A stretch of 64,000 nt of DNA from Piezodorus guildinii (GCA_023052935.1 CM041294.1:24570641-24634640), one strand, 5' to 3'. Shown: positions 36,672 to 53,100, numbered from the stretch's first letter. Notes: a model not told the origin generated them from the sequence alone. Numbers and translations are program-made.

Positions 36672-39600
36672 TGTTAAATATCGATTGTATATGTAAAGAT
36701 AGTTGTGGCACTGAACTTCCACCTAGGTGTACAGCAGCCCAACAACAAGCAGTCCAGTTGGTAGCGTCCCCTGCGCCATGTTGTTTGTATATATAGCAGT
36801 AATAAACAAGCTGTCTAGTACAAGGTTCTTTTATTCCACTGCCTAATACTCTATAACTTTAATAGGTTATGGGCCCAGAGTATTTTTGTGCAGAGCATAG
36901 TATTTGTGTATAGTGTCAACGCGTAGTCGCGAAGTGATATTATTTTATTAGTGAATTTTGTTTACCGGTACTATGGCGTCAGTTACTACTTCAGGAGTTC
37001 CAGTACTCGTCGGAACAAGTTTTAACAGCTGGTTTTTCAGAATGTCATCTATTTTGGAAAGAGAACAGGTAAAAGATGTGTTGGAAGCAGATCCTCCTAC
37101 CTCTAGTGCTGAGAAAAGGGAATTTCTCATTAAAGACTCGAAGGCAAAGTCCATCATTATCCAAGGCATTTCAGATAAACATCTGGAAATAATCATGGAT
37201 TGCCAAACTTCCAAGGAAATGATAAATGCTTTAAAGAAGGTTTTTGTCAGATCTACCTCTTTTTCAAAATTGACTTGGTACAGAAAGTTGATGGGCCTGA
37301 AATATTCTCTTCAAGGAAACATGGAAGAACATTTTCTGGCATTTGATACCATTATCCGAAACCTTCAAGAACAAGGCACAGTTCTAGGGGAGTCAGACAA
37401 GGTATGTCACCTTTTGATGTCTTTACCTGATGAATTCAACACAGTTGTGACAGCTCTAGAAACTAATTGAGAAGTCCAAATGGATTTTGTGCGAGCCAGA
37501 CTTCTAGATACAGATACCAAGTTAAAGTCAAAGTCATCAGCTTGCGCATCAGAAGTATCATTTAAAGCACAGAGTGGTTGCTTTATATGTGGGGATAAAA
37601 GACATTTCAAGGCACAGTGTCCCAAAAATAAGCAGAACCGTGGAAGTAAATCTTTTAATAGAAGCTTTCGTGGGAAAAGAAGAGGAACAATCCAGGGTAA
37701 TTCAGCAGATGTAGATGAAGAAGTTGTAATGGTGGCCCTAAATTGTGGTAATACTAAACTATCATCTAACAATGTGTTTTTAGTCGATTCAGGTGCGAGT
37801 AACCATCTTTTTAAGGCAGAATTGGAACCCCTTTTGTCAAATGTTTCGAATCTTGATCATGATGTTGCTATACATATAGCTAATGGTGATAAGATGTTTA
37901 CTAGAAAAGAAGGTACTCTAAGAGTAACCTCTCAAGGTAGGATTGTAAACATTAAAGGTTTAATAGTTCCGGGGTTAAAACATAATTTATTATCAGTGAG
38001 TGCAGTTACCTCAAAAGGCTTAAAAGTGATTACAGATTCTAAGGAGATGAAAATCTGTGGAAGAAATTTTAAGCTGAGTTGTCCACGAGTGAATGGATTG
38101 TACATATTTACGTTTGATGAACCCAGTGATAATCAAGTCAAGTGCAACATTTCAAGTGCTACGGATGGAGATCTATGGCATAAACGGCTAGGACATTTGA
38201 ATCGGCATGGACTCAAAAGTTTAGGATTACCCTATAGTGACAAGAAGTGTTCGGCATGCATTGAAGGTAAGGCTACTAGACAGCCCTTTTCAAATAATAG
38301 GAAACGCACATCAAAGGTTGGTGAATTAATTCACTCTGATATATGTGGTCCTTTCAATCCTGAATCAGTTGAAGGACATAGGTATATGCAGGTGATTTTG
38401 GATGACTTCACTCATTTTGTGCATGTCAAACTTCTCCATATGAAGAGCGAAGCTGAAACAAACCTGATGGATTATATAGCGGAACTAGAAAGGCAGCAGG
38501 GTGTCCCAGTGAAAAGGCTACGTTTAGATAATGGAGGAGAATTTACGTCTAAATTTTTTCAAAAATATTGTTCAGATAAAGGTATAAAATTAGAATATTC
38601 ATTGCCATATAGCCCTCAAATGAACGGAAAGAGTGAAAGAATGAATAGGACACTATTAGACATGATGGGTACTAAGGTATCAGATTCCGGTATCCCCAAG
38701 TTCTTGTGGGGGGAAGCAGCTCGATGTTCTGCTTATGAACTGAATAGGTCACCTACTTCAGCCTTAAATAAAGGTGAAACTCCCTCATTAAAATGGAATG
38801 GTAGAAATGATCTGTCTAAACTTCGAATATTTGGTTGCCGAGCATGGCCTACCATTCTTCCTAAAGGTTCCAAATTGGATCCCAGAAGCAAGGAGGGGGT
38901 GATGGTTGGTTATTGTGGTGGTGGGTATAGGATTTGGTTGCCAGACGAGCAGAAAGTTATTAGATCTAGAGATGTGATATTCGAGGAGAGCCAAATGCCC
39001 TATAAAGAAGTTAAAAATGTACCTATTGTCTATCATAATAGTGGTGGAAGCTATGAAGAGGGAAGGAAAAATGGTGAAGAGAATAACACTAATATTTCAG
39101 AGCAGCCAGAAGAAACTTCTAGACCTCAGAATGATTGTAATCCAGAGCAGTCAGAAAACCCTTCAAGACTTCAGAATGAAGAATCCAATCCAGAGCATTC
39201 AGAAGAAACTTCTAGACCTCAGAGAAACCGGTCAAAACCTCATTTCCTAAATGATTATGAGTTATATAATGCATACTGTATGGTAAGCCGATCAGATGGA
39301 GTTCCATCATCTTATGAGGATGCTAATAAAAAGGAGGAATGGCAGGAAGCCATTATTAAAGAATTAAAAGCTCATGAGAAGATGAACACTTGGTCTGAAG
39401 AGGAAGCACCGAATGGAAGTGTCCCAATCACAACTAAATGGGTTTTCACAGTGAAGGAAGATGGAATCAAAAAGGCCAGATTGGTAGCAAAAGGGTTTGA
39501 AGAAACAAACTCAAGATGATTGTGTATTTAATTACTCACCAGTTTGCCGAATGGATACTGTAAGAACTCTCTTGTCATTTGCATGCCAAAACGATTGGAG

Positions 39601-41157
39601 TATTAGACAAGTTGATGTGCCAACAGCCTTTCTCAATGGCTCACTGGACTATCCTGTGTTTATAAAACCACCTAAAGGTGTAAGTTGTTCTACAAAAACT
39701 CTGAGACTAAATAGGCCACTTTATGGACTCAAGAAAGCACCGAAGTATTGGAATGAAAGATTTAATTCTTTTATGTTAAAATTGGGATTTAAGAGATCCC
39801 AATATGATTTATGCCTTTACTACAAGAGTAGGGTATTCTTTGTTCTTTTTGTGGATGATGGCCTAATTACAGGGGATGAAAAGGCTATTGAAGAATTAGT
39901 GAACAATTTAAAAGGAGAGTTCAGCATTAAAGAAATGAAGGCTTCTCAATTTTTAGGGATGAAGATTGAAAGGCAAGAAAAGAAAATAAGGGTTACACAA
40001 ACCCGCTTTATTGATAAACTCCTTGAAGATTATAATATGGTAGAGTGCAGGAAGGTATCAACCCCCATGGAGGTTGGATTTAAACTTAACGCTGACAGTC
40101 CACCTTTAGATGAAAATATACCATACAGGAGCTTGGTATGTGGACTTATGTATCTGAGCACAACAACTCGCCCGGATTTATCATTCCCAATTAGCTATTT
40201 ATCTAGATGTTTAGATAAAGCTACTCAGCAGTCTTGGAAAGCTGCAAAACGAATACTCAGATATCTCAAAGAAACTCGAGATATGGGTCTTACTTTCAAA
40301 CCAAGTGACAACCTAGGACTTATTGGTTATTCAGATGCTGACTGGGCAGGTGACATAGAAACACGAAAGAGTGTAAGTGGCTTTGCAGCATTCTGCGGAA
40401 GCAATCCTATAGCTTGGCATTCAAGAAAGCAAGCATGTGTGGCTCTTTCAACGATGGAAGCGGAGTACATTGCAGCAGGAATGGCATCACAGGAAATTGT
40501 GAGTTTAAGTGGTATAATTAGTGAGTTTAGTGGTGAAACATTAAGTGGAAAACTGTTGGTGGATAACACTAGTGCTATAGCTTTTATAAAGAATTGTGAA
40601 AACTCTAAACGAGCTAAACACATTGATATAAAATTCCATTTTGTTAAAGATCTTATTTCCAAAGAAATAATATCTGTGGAACACATCAATTCTTACCGCA
40701 ATGTGGCAGATTTGTTCACAAAACCACTTGCCTTTGATAAGTTTCAAATGTTTCGGAAGGCTTTAATTAATTAATATAATAATGTCATTTATATATATTG
40801 TGCTAAAATTGTTGTGTAGAATTTTTTAATAGAATAATATTTTTACTTGTTTTGTGGTGTAGAATTTTGTAGTAGAATAATATTTTTACTTGTTTTGTAT
40901 GTGAGATACAATTGAATATTTACTTGTGTATGTATATATTTAAAAACATTCAATTGAGGGGGTGTGTTAAATATCGATTGTATATGTAAAGATAGTTGTG
41001 GCACTGAACTTCCACCTAGGTGTACAGCAGCCCAACAACAAGCAGTCCAGTTGGTAGCGTCCCCTGTGCCATGTTGTTTGTATATATAGCAGTAATAAAC
41101 AAGCTGTATAGTACAAGGTTCTTTTATTCCACTGCCTAATACTCTATAACTTTAATA
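36672..41157 (+). mobile_element. Ty1/copia LTR retrotransposon, near complete
   Basis: A 4486-bp element with 193-bp LTRs, a perfect 5-bp target duplication TAAAC (36667-36671 and 41158-41162), a copia-type primer binding site, a polypurine tract and the full gag-protease-integrase-RT-RNase H order. The two LTRs differ at two positions that I can see, so insertion was recent. The coding region is broken by one stop and one frameshift, so this copy is not autonomous as read. Confidence 0.96.
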
Positions 41158-44100
41158 TAAACCTCTCCCTAATTATCTACAGAAAGAAACTAAAGACAAA
41201 ATAAAATTTAAAAATATAACTTACCAACTCAGTTTTCAAGTAGATCCAGTAGGTCTAGATGGGTTCCCACAAGACTTCACAAAATCCTCTTTCTGCCCAG
41301 GGCCATGGCCAAGAGCTTGAGCTTGGAGAGACATTTCAAAATATCCAATATACCTGGTATACAAAAATCAGTTATTTAAATTTATCAAAAATCATTAAAT
41401 TAGGAAAAATAAGAACAATACGTTAGTGAATAAATTAAAAAAAAAAAAATACCCAGTACCTCTGAAACCCATGAAGGTCTTGGGCTCAGTACACATACAT
41501 ATACAATGACTGTGCAATGAGGATATTCGTCAGAGATCACACTTTGCCGACATGTTGCTCCCACTTAATAGATAGAGGCTGGATGTGCAGCAGGAGTAAC
41601 TCCATACCCTAAGATAGCCTAGCCTCATGGCTAAAAAACAGAATAAATAATATTATGCCACAGCAGGGATTCCAATCAAGGACCCAGAGAACAGTAGACT
41701 AGGGCTCTATCCACTAGACTACACTGCTCACCACAAATAAATTACAAACCATTTTTATTTATAAAGATATTCAAAAGTTTTGGCAAAATTTCGTAATTTT
41801 TCATATGCAAATAAAATATTTGTAATAAGCCAATCTGATCTCTTCTAAAAGGTGAAATCAGAGAATCTCGAGGCCACCCCCTCAAAATCAGTTAGAGTGG
41901 GGTGTGTCAATTTGCAGTGGATTTAATTGGTTTGGCTGATGGGCTCATATTGTAAGAATGAGTTTTCAGATCATAGCTCTATTCCTTATTTCAATGATAT
42001 AATGATAAGTAGTTTGTAGATGGTGATTTTGGTGCTCAATAATATTAATAATAAACTATAATAATATTTATTATAATATTGTATTAATAATAAAGTATAA
42101 TGATCGCCCATAAACAACAATATTATAATTATAATATTAATAGTTTATTATTAAACTAATATTGTTTAATAATACTAATCCATTAGTGTAAATCTTCATT
42201 TTATACTTGGTCATGAAAAGAGTATAAACTGAGATTTAAAGTTCATAATTTTTAGATACAAATAATCTTACAACTGAACTTAAGAGTGCTCAGATAATTG
42301 ATTTAGACAATAAGATGAAAAAAAAAAAAGTGTGTTCAGTAACTTTATATTTAGTCCCTAAAAAATCTCCCTAAAAAAACAACAAAAAAACCTTAAGATT
42401 AATTTACTCAACATTCAATATTCTTTCTGATCAGCAGATTCCTTTTTTAGAGCAATTACTCAACAAAAGGATGTTGTCTTGTAAAAGGCATTTTTGCTTT
42501 TGTGAGCTACTGCAGATTTCCTCATTAGAAGTTTTTTAAATTCATTGTATGTAGTGTTTTATCATTTTTAGTTGTTCATTAATAAGAGATTGATCTACAG
42601 TATAAGAAACAACATTAAAATCCACCGATCGTAAATATGTTTAAATAACATACTGTGGTCTCTAACAAGCCAAAGTTTCAATACACACTTTCCTGATAAT
42701 GAAAGAATAGTATATGACTTCAGCACCCTTTCTAAGGCATAAAAACAATTTAAAATATAAAAAAAAAGCTTGACAGAAGAATAGTTATAAAGTAATTTTT
42801 ATGACCATCAGTCAATAATTATTAATACATTTTATGATACCTATTTTAAGCATAAAAGCCAACTCCAGGCGATGGAGATGGGCTATTTGAGGAAAGTGGA
42901 GGGTAAGATGAAGTGAGACAGAATTAGAAAAGGATTAAGAAGAAGAAAAAGATATTTCATAGATAATTAATCTTTGTTTTTTTTATTTAAAGAAATTTAC
43001 AACTGTATTAAATTAATATAACAAATAAATAGGCTTTATATATGATTAGAACACATGGTAGTCCTGAGAAGAAACTACCGATTGGTAGCACTCCAATGTC
43101 TAATTTATGTTAGGAGGTCTCTTGGCCATCTTCTTTTAAGGTGCCTTGGTGGGTTGTCAGGAATAGATATGGAGGAGAGGTCAGGGATAAGCGGGTTTGA
43201 ATGGGCAGGGAGTTTGGAATGAAAAGAGGTATATCTGTAAGGGACCAAGTGTTCAACTAATGGGATATTTAGGTCTTTATGGATGAAAATTAATCTTAAT
43301 TTAAATTTTATAGATAGATAACGCAACTTAACATTAAAAATTAAATCCTGAGCTCCAGAGGTCTGATACTAAGGCTGTATTTACACTAAATTTAAAAATC
43401 ATCCGAAGTGGGGAAGGTGGAAGAGAAGAGTTTAGAAATTCAAAAGGCACTTCTTTGAAATAGCATACAATTTTTCAACTCTGTAACTCAATTAGGAGAA
43501 AAGTGATTTGCAAAAAAAAAACGTTAAAAAAAATAAAGGTAAAACCCACTTCTAAACCATTGTGCTGGCTAAAATGCAACCATGCATACCAAACAACCGA
43601 TCATTTAATTAAAAGGGGGGATACTGGAAGTGCGTTTTTGAGTAGAATCATCACATATGAAAAAAATCATTCTTAGCAACAAAATTAGTTTAATGCAGAA
43701 GTTAGGCAATGGGTTTAAACATTTTTGAAACTTTCAGACCCTTAAAATTTGAGAAACGATAAATGGAGTACAAATTTATTTAATTAATGATCTAAAACTA
43801 AGTAGCGAGCTAAGGGAGTAGGGCACTGGTTCACTGATCTTAGGGTTCGATCCCGACTGTAACAGGATAATTAATTATTATTCTAGTAATAATTCTAATA
43901 ACAGTACTGAATCCTAAACCTTTCATGAGTTGTAAAGTTAAAGGTTATATAAGTTATTTAAATAACAAAAATCAGAGATGAATTACAATTTATTAGAGTT
44001 AAAACAGATCCATTAATTAACGACTCCAAGCCTGTAATTTATATAATAATAGTAGCATGTGACTAAGAAATCTATATTTATAAAATAAAGTACCACTTCA

Positions 44101-47100
44101 CTCAATTTTCTAGTCATCGTAGTATCTCAAAAATGACTATATTTGTGAAGCTGAAAATTACTGAGAGTTTCGTCTTACCACCTAAATGTGCAATAAGTCT
44201 AGGTTTGGAAAAAATCGTCTTCTAAGTGGTTGAAAAAAAGTATATTTCTAAAACTTCTTCATGTTGAGATAAATTGTTTTATTTTTTTTGTTAATTCTTA
44301 TATTTAATCATTGAAAAATTTGTGCGTGTTGTTCTAAAGTTTTTCTCTTGACACTGGCAACACTGCTAATTGTTACCTACCTAACTTCAACTAGCAAGGT
44401 TAATGTCCCAAGCTCATGCCCTCATGGTGTTATGTTCTATTATAGTTATGAGTCTTTTATATTATATTCAACTTTTATCGACTCCGCTGGTTTTTATTTA
44501 ACCCATTTACCTCAATACTTCAAATAGTTTAAAAACTATACATTTCCTGGAAAAAAGTATATAAACTACTCATTTGCAAAACAACGAATTTTTAATTGCA
44601 TAAAGCAAACTCGTCTTAATTTGACATGTATTCGCGATTACATTAAGAGTTTATAGCAAATATAATTAAGCATATTGCTATTCATATGTTGAATTGGTAT
44701 TGGTTTGTTAAAAATTATTTTGACCTTTTTTTTATTAACCGATGGAAAGGCGAAAAAGAGGAAGAGCCAAGAAGAGATGGTTGCAGGATGTGGAGGAAGG
44801 CATAGCTGCCAGAGGTCTTCGAGAGAGAGGCTGGCTCGATTAAAAGATATTCGTGTGAAAGGGTTCATCTACGAGTGGAGAAAATACGCATTTATGTATG
44901 CAGCAAATCTGTGGTAATATATAACAGTTGAGTTTAAAAACTTATAAGTTGGCATCGAATAACTATGAGTGTATCTACTTGCTACTGGTATGTTATTGTA
45001 CCTATACTGAATAAAATTAAAATCTGACATTAAATAATAATCTTTTATTTATCAAACACAGACGTAGTAAAGAGTAAATCGTTGCAATCTCAGCAGCATT
45101 TCTATTATATAACTCCACTCAATATAGTTAATAACAACATTTTTCTTTATTAGTAGCAATTTTTCCGATACCTAGGTTTCCATCTTGACAACTTGGAATC
45201 CTCACACAAGACTGAAACGACAAGAAACTGCTCGAAGATATCGATTACTACATCACTTACTAGACAAACGTTCAAAACTTCCAGTATATTACAAAAGACT
45301 CATCTACATCACAATTATCAGACCTATTTGGACATATGGAATACCGAGCTTTAGGGCTCTACGAAACCATCTAATTCCTCCCGCATCCAGTCCTTACAAT
45401 CCAAAATCCTTCGCAAAATCCTGAATGCTCCTTATTTTGTCACAAATCAACTCCTCCATAATTACCTAAATATCTCATTTGTTGCAGACATAGCCCGTGA
45501 TAGATACTCCTCTTTCCATTCTAAACTCTCTGCCCATACAAACCCACTTGTCCGTAACTTATCTTCTTCAGATATCCCTGATAACCCTCCAAGGCGACTG
45601 AAAAGAAGGTGGCCTCGGGACCTATTGTCTTAAAATAGTTAGTAAAGTGCTACTACTGGGTTGTTCTTTCTCAAGACATTTTCATGACTTTTTATTTTCA
45701 TACTACACATTTACTTATTGTATTCGTTAGTACAGTTGTAAATTACTATAAATAAAGGGATCACATGTAGCTGGGTGGTTAGCATAGCAGCCTCCTATGC
45801 TTCAAATCCGCAGGTGGTCCTAGGATATTTTAATGGGAGTAAAAAATCTTTAGTTATGCCGTCCTTCGGAGGGGACGTTAAAAGGTGGTCCCGAGCCTGT
45901 GCGATGTCAGGTACTCGTTAAGGATCCCTATCCTAATAAAACCTGGATAGGCAAAATTTAGGACTCCCACTGTAGCATCGCCCGATTAGCCATAGTAGCA
46001 TAAAGTGACGTTAAATAAATAAACAATAAACTATAGATAAATAAAAAAAAAGTGGCAATCTTACAATTTTATTTATCACATTAAATTTGCCAAACAAAAA
46101 ACAAAGACAATGTAATATAGCTATTGTCTTAGTTTTTAAATGCGTTTCATTATTATAAACAGGATATTTATTATTATATGAGATCAGTTATATTTATAGA
46201 TTAGTAGTATAATGTTCATTAAAAAGAAACTGTTTTTAAATAAGTTAAGGTTTTTTAAAATCGCATTCCTCATCACCCATAATTCGCGAAGCACTTGTGT
46301 AGGATCGGAGTAGTTGAGTCTCCACTTGGCTGTTTGTGTGATGCGAAGTAGAAAATGGATACAGCGCATCTAGAAGTATGCCTTCGCTTACAAAAAATAA
46401 GATCTGAAACTCCATCCGGATCGGAGTGGTACTGGGCTGCCAGATCCCTTACGTCGGAAGCCGAAATGGGAAGGCATAGATAAAAAAAAAATAATAATAA
46501 TAAATACAAATAAAAGAAATCACCCATAATTCTAACTTTACCAATAATAAGTTGCCATTATTTTATATTTCTTGAAAAAAGTATGACAAAAAGCTTTATT
46601 CATTATGAGATAAACGAATTGGAGTTTCAATTTCCTGTTTTCTTTGAATGGTTTAAAAACCATACATTTTTATATTATAGCTACTGTTATCGTAAACGTA
46701 TAATACAAATTAACAAAAAATGAAATAGTCGCGAGCAAAGCCGCACATAGTATTGTATAAAATGATGCCCTCGAAATGAAGTAGGAAACAGTTTTTACAT
46801 GCTTTGCAAATGAACTCATATGTTGAAATTTCGTTTATTAGCAATAATACACTTTAAATTAAAATTTAAACAATTGAAACTATTTTTTAGATTCTTTATC
46901 TCAAATTTAAGTAAACACAAATAACACAACTTAACAATGCCAAAAAAGAATCACGGAGTAACGTACGAAGAAGAAGTTCGGGAAAGTGGATATCGAGGAA
47001 GTCACAATAGTAGTGCACAAAGCGATTACGAATCACAACGCCCGGCCGATCTCAATTCCGTTTATAGTATGATCTCATCCACATAATTCATTTATTATTT

Positions 47101-50100
47101 CATAAATCCTTTATTAAATAAGATAATTATTTCCGTAGTTGACAAAAGCACAGTCGAAAAAGGTCACATCACCATTCCAAGATTCTACAGATCATATACA
47201 CCTGTTTGTAAGGTATCAACTTACAATATAGCTTTATAGAAGTATAGTATGAATAAAAGCAATCTAAAGATTATTGTTATTATGATGAATTCAGATGATT
47301 GCAATTGTCACTGACTACTTGATTAAGTACTTAATAAGAAAGAAGGTAGGAATATTTTTTTACCTGAGAAGTGAATGATGTTTTAATAGTTACATAATTA
47401 AAGCCCTTGAGCAATGCATGTGTCTATTTTTCATAATTTTTCCGCTATTTTAAATGCAGCCAAAAAACTAACACGTATTCTTACAAGCGACGAGATCTAG
47501 GGTAGTGGTTCCTTAAAAGTGGCTCACGGAGTCTGGGGTCTGCCGTAGATGTCTATGCGGTAAGCGAGGTGTCATTGAAAAATTATTTTAAATTAAAAAA
47601 TTGGTTTCATACATGGATGTATGGACATTGCTAGGAGTTTATGGTATAGTAAAGTACTGACCCTGCGTGTGGAGGGAAGGAGCGACTTAAACCTGCTGTA
47701 GAGGTCGTGGTCACGGCAGACTGCCTCGAGGACCAGAAAACAAATCTTGCAAAATAATACAATAAACACTTCACTCTGTTCGCCAACACTATCGAGAGAC
47801 CACCATATACCACGCAGTCATAGTCGAAGGGGATGAAAATGTGAGAGAACGAGGAGTGAATTGTGGAAGATGACGGGAGTGATGGAAGAACTAAAAGGTA
47901 CTAGATTTACAGGATAGAGTTTGGACAATATTACTTTATATGTTTTTGACATGAACTGAAGGTGATAAGGTGATCATTTAGGAATAGGCTAGGATTTTAG
48001 GAAAGAATTGGAGCCAATAGACAATAACGATAGTCAGAGTTTTCATAGCTTTTAAGCTTGAGTTATTCAGGTTTGCCCAGGCACTTATAGGATGATTGGA
48101 TCGGTCCAAGTCTTTCTGAATAGCGGCCAACGTTATTAATTACCCGGGAAAAGGGAAGGATAAGTAAATGTAGAAGAAATAGCAAACCTGCGAATAAATA
48201 CTGTACATATAACTTCAGCGCCTCAACGCAAATTGTCTCTGTGAATTCTCTTCTCTTCAAGTAAGTTAATCTATGTTTTGTTTAATAAAACATAATAAAT
48301 AAAGCATGAATATTCATAAAACCCGTTATCAAAAAATATTTAGAATACGTTTGACAGAATGTTTTTTTTTTTATTATTTTTTTTTTTCTTCTTTCTTTTT
48401 ATTTTCTCTGGAACCCAAAATGGGCCCATTATCACACGATGTCGGTCTGCATTCCCTGTTCCCGGCCCAGCTCTCAGAGCGTTGACCAATTTGTGTACCT
48501 CGGATCAGTAGTAAATTGTGGAAATAGGATTTCCGGGGAAACAAGTCAGCATCTCCTCAAAGCCAACAGGTGCTATTTTGGCCTCAGAAAGTACCTAGAA
48601 GTGCCTACCTCACCCGCCGCACAAAGTGCCTTTTGTATAAGACCCTAATTAGGCCCGTCTTAACTTATGGATCTGAGACATGGACCCTCACTGGTAAAGA
48701 GGAGAGGGAAATCCTCATATTTGAAGAAAGAAAGAATCTTAAGAAAGATATTTGGGAGTTAAGATCGGGGAAAGCTGGAGGCGGAGGTACAAACTTGGAA
48801 ATCTACCGATCTATGGCGAAGCTGATGTGATGGGGATAATCAACTTAGGAAGGCTGCGTGGGCTGACCACTTAGTACGGATGCCAACGATGAAGTTCCAA
48901 AAAAGCTGCTGGATGGGAGGCTCCATCGGACAAAGGAAAGAGGAAGACCTCGGCTTAGATGGGAGGACACCGTTGCCAGGGATGCTCTTCGCCTATTGAC
49001 ACCCGCAACTGGCGAGCGGCTGCTCAAGACCGAACCACCTGGCGAAGACTTATTAAGGAGGCCAAGGACCCATCGGTCTGTAGCGCAACGGATGATGATG
49101 ATGACAGAATGTTTACATAATTGTTCATTTATAGGGTCCTCTCCATAGTTTCGGCTGCCTTAACTGCATGTCTGAAGTTCATGTTCGACAGAATTCTTCA
49201 ATTTTGACAGTGAAGAAAATCAAGTTCTTCTATCAGTCCCTCCTCAGGTCAAAACAGTCTGATCGTTTTCTTGTATGCCATTACAGGAGAAAAAAAATAT
49301 GGCTATTCAGAAAACATAGGTTTTATTTCAGTTTTTGACGATTATTCTTCTGATGTTCGTTAGATTTATGCAGTGAAAAACGATTATTTTTGTTTCACTT
49401 GTCTTCGATTATGTTAGAAATGCAAAACCGAAGTTTCAGATTTGCAGCGTTGTAATGCAGAGCTATTTTTATAGTTGTATGTATCACAGATTGCGGAAGG
49501 TGGATATTTTTTCGTATTTCATTTATATTATGTGGTATTAGTTAATTTAATTATCCTTACAATTTACTCAAAAACCCTTAATGTTGTATTTTCAATTTTT
49601 ATTATAATATTTTAAAATAATCAAAAAACAAAATGATAAATATTGAAACATTTTCAGAAATACAAAACCTACGCGGGAACTACTCATCCCACGTGTCCTA
49701 AAACACAGGCTATTCCAAACGATTCACTTAACACAGAGTTTCTTTTTTACATGGGAGCTATCAAGGAACTTCTGCCAGCTATGAGTGTCTATGGAGACCG
49801 TATAAAAGTTCTACCTTGGTTAAAAAAGCTTGCTGCACCAGAATACCAAGCAAGCCGATTAAGAACAAAAAGGAATAAGTAATTATTTTTTACTATATAT
49901 TAGATGAAACTAAATTATACAGGTCATTGAGTTATAAATGAATATTACTCGGTAGGTATTTACTTCACCTTACGCTGATTATGATGAACGATAATTTGTT
50001 CGGAATATTTCAAGATCCACCCTCCTTAGGGAAACTCCAAGATCTCAGCTTACTCAAAACTCCAGAAAATATGCCTTTGGCAAGGTGGGAGAAGGACAAG

Positions 50101-53100
50101 TATTGGGATGAACTTCTTAAAGGTAAGGGGAATGTTAAGGAATAATTCATACGTAATACCATTAATATACACCTTAATTAGTTTTTCATACCTGTTTCAC
50201 TTTCATTTATTTACATATATATACATACATCACCCGATTTTACGAAGAGTTAAAGTGACTCATCCTTCCGTCGTATTTCCTAGCATCCTTCCTACCACCT
50301 AGGAAGGATGCTAGTAGGATGGGCATAGTCGAATGATCTTCATAATCGGATGATCGGACTTCGATGATTTAAATAATCGAATGATTTCATAATCGAATGA
50401 TCGAAGGATTAATATGCATTCTGAGAGACGATATGCCACAATTTCTGTCTCTATCATGGCTGATCTGGTTGAACCTAGGTCCAAATATGCAAATAAATAT
50501 TCTGATGAGAAAAAAAAAAAAAAAAAGTTCGTTTTTCTTATAATCCCTTGATTATCTTTAAACAATTCAGTTCGAATGATCATTCGTTTCTCCGAACCGA
50601 TTAATCCGAATGATTGAAATAATCGAATGATCTGATAATCGTCATTCGATTATGCCCACCCCTAGATGCTAGGTCCTTCCTCTACCAAGTTATCCAATCC
50701 CGGGGTCCATGTTACATCTCAGATCTCCTTAAATTTAAACCCTCTTATCTGTATATAACGTCCCATCGATCCACAGCTTTCGAGAGATCATTCTTAATCC
50801 GATCCGCATCCCGATGGAACTCCATTCCTTCCAACATCCGGGACTCTCAAACTCTTTTAACAATTAAATCCCGCCTGTTCAGCCATTTCCTGTCAATTCA
50901 ATTCCCAAATAATCCCAATTAGATACTCATTTCAGGGAAAATCAACAAATAAAGCAAACAAAGTTGTCTTTTGAGTTATTTTATTTTTTAATTTTATTAA
51001 TTTAATTATGTTGTCAATTATTTTACTCCAGTCTTAAGACCATTGTTTATTTCCTGTAATATTATTCTTAAGAGACTCGTCCCAGAATAAATAAATAATA
51101 ATTATTATTATTACATCGGGGTTTCATAGGCTTTTATTCTTGTCATCCCACAAAATAAATAAAGACAGTAAGATCTAGGAAGTGTGCAGGTCAGGACGGC
51201 TAAATTCTCGGCTGTCCTATTAGGATTCCAAAAACCATACTGGCATACTCACCAATAATAAAAATGCAAGGCATTATGATGACTTCCTTGCGAATGATGT
51301 CAGATGACTTCTTCAACATCAAACTAACTAATAAATGTTCTTGAAAGTTACCAGTGCTAATTACAAGCATTAGTACTTATAATGTTCAGTATATTGAGAT
51401 TTATACCAAGAAACCCCATCACAATGGATTAATTAGATTTTTCTTTATTGGTTTTTTTATATTAAGTTCAACGACTAAGTTTCCTTTTCTTTGCATGTGT
51501 TGTAATTAGAATCTTTCCCATTTTTACTTTAACTTACTTATATATGAAATACATGGTAACGGAAGGAAAATATTGCGACGGTGAAAATTTTCGAATTCCA
51601 GTTCTCAACGGAAATACATGTTTGAGGGTCCTCGGAGTCCAACTAACAAAGTGGCGGGAATATGTCTCTATGTGTGTGATGAGTCTAGCACGAAAACGAA
51701 AAGTCGTATGAAAGAGAAATTTTATATTTCTGGAAACTTTGTCATCAAAATCAGCCGATCAGAATAGCCGTTTTATAACATGCATTTTACTACTTTATCA
51801 AAAACGGCTTTGAGGATTTTGAATAAACCGGCTAAGTCAATGTAAAATTCAATGGGCTATAATATCCAATTCCGATATTTTAAATTTTCTTCCTCAAAAG
51901 TACCTATAGTTTTGTAGATTATAAAATTAACCATATCATCTTGTTAGCATTGATAAATAACGCGTAAATATATAATTTGAACCAACTTGATTTCCAACTA
52001 AAGGAGAAAATAGGAAAAATATTTTTGTTATGCAATTTTTGTGTCTTTGAACATACGAACAGTAATATAGTTTAATAATATACCATTGAAAAGCTAAAAA
52101 AAAAAATACTTTCTCATAAAGAAAACTATATAAGTTAATGGAGAGTGATGAAAAGCTAACTGATTGTAGTAGGTAATAATATAATAGATTATTTAATAAA
52201 ACAAATGTATCTATCTAAATTAAATTTACTTAATTCGTTAAAAAAATTATATTTCGTAAATTTCATTTGATTCAGTTATATTTTCATTTAAAAATTCTTC
52301 AATTGATTTTAACAACAGAGATAAGTGGAAGCATATGTTGTGGGTACCAGATTTTTTTTTAAATAACGAGAATTTATTAAAAATATCACGGGAAGAGCTA
52401 TTATTATGAAGAAAATAGTTAAAAATTATTTTAAGGTTCATTAAAGAAGCTGAAATTTGAATGATAATCAAATTCTTAAACTTCTCGAAATTAAGTTAAT
52501 TTAAAAAAAGTCATAATTTAGGCAAATAATGTGAAAACTAATTATTTTACTATAGAGGTGACTTACTAACACTCTTTAAGGCAGTGTTTATACAGTGAAC
52601 TGTTGGAAAAATAGTTGAAATTCATTGTAACATTTCCTAAATTATTCTTTTTTTAAGACAAAAACAAGAAAGTGTTTAATAAAAATACCTCTTGAAGGTA
52701 TTCTGCAATCTATTCAGAATATATAACAGAAAATCAGTTATTTGCACCCAATGGGTAACAGACTGATAAAAAAGATTTTGACACATCTTTGATCAGCTAT
52801 TACAGGTACAAAATTTAGATTTTTAATCTTAAACCAAACCTAAATGACATAAAATATTTCAAAAGTACCCGTCCTTTAGGTGTTCATTTGCTATTGATTG
52901 CAGCTTTCATTGTATAAAATACTAAATTTTTTTTTACTAAAATGAAAAGAATTTATTTAACTAGTCATTCAAGGGGTCACCTGTGGGGAAGTGGTTAGCA
53001 TAACACCTTTCTACACTCAAGGTCTTGGGTTCCAACCTAGCAGTTGGCCCTAGGATGTTTCAAAGTGAATAAAAACCCTTGATTGTGCCAACCTTCAGAA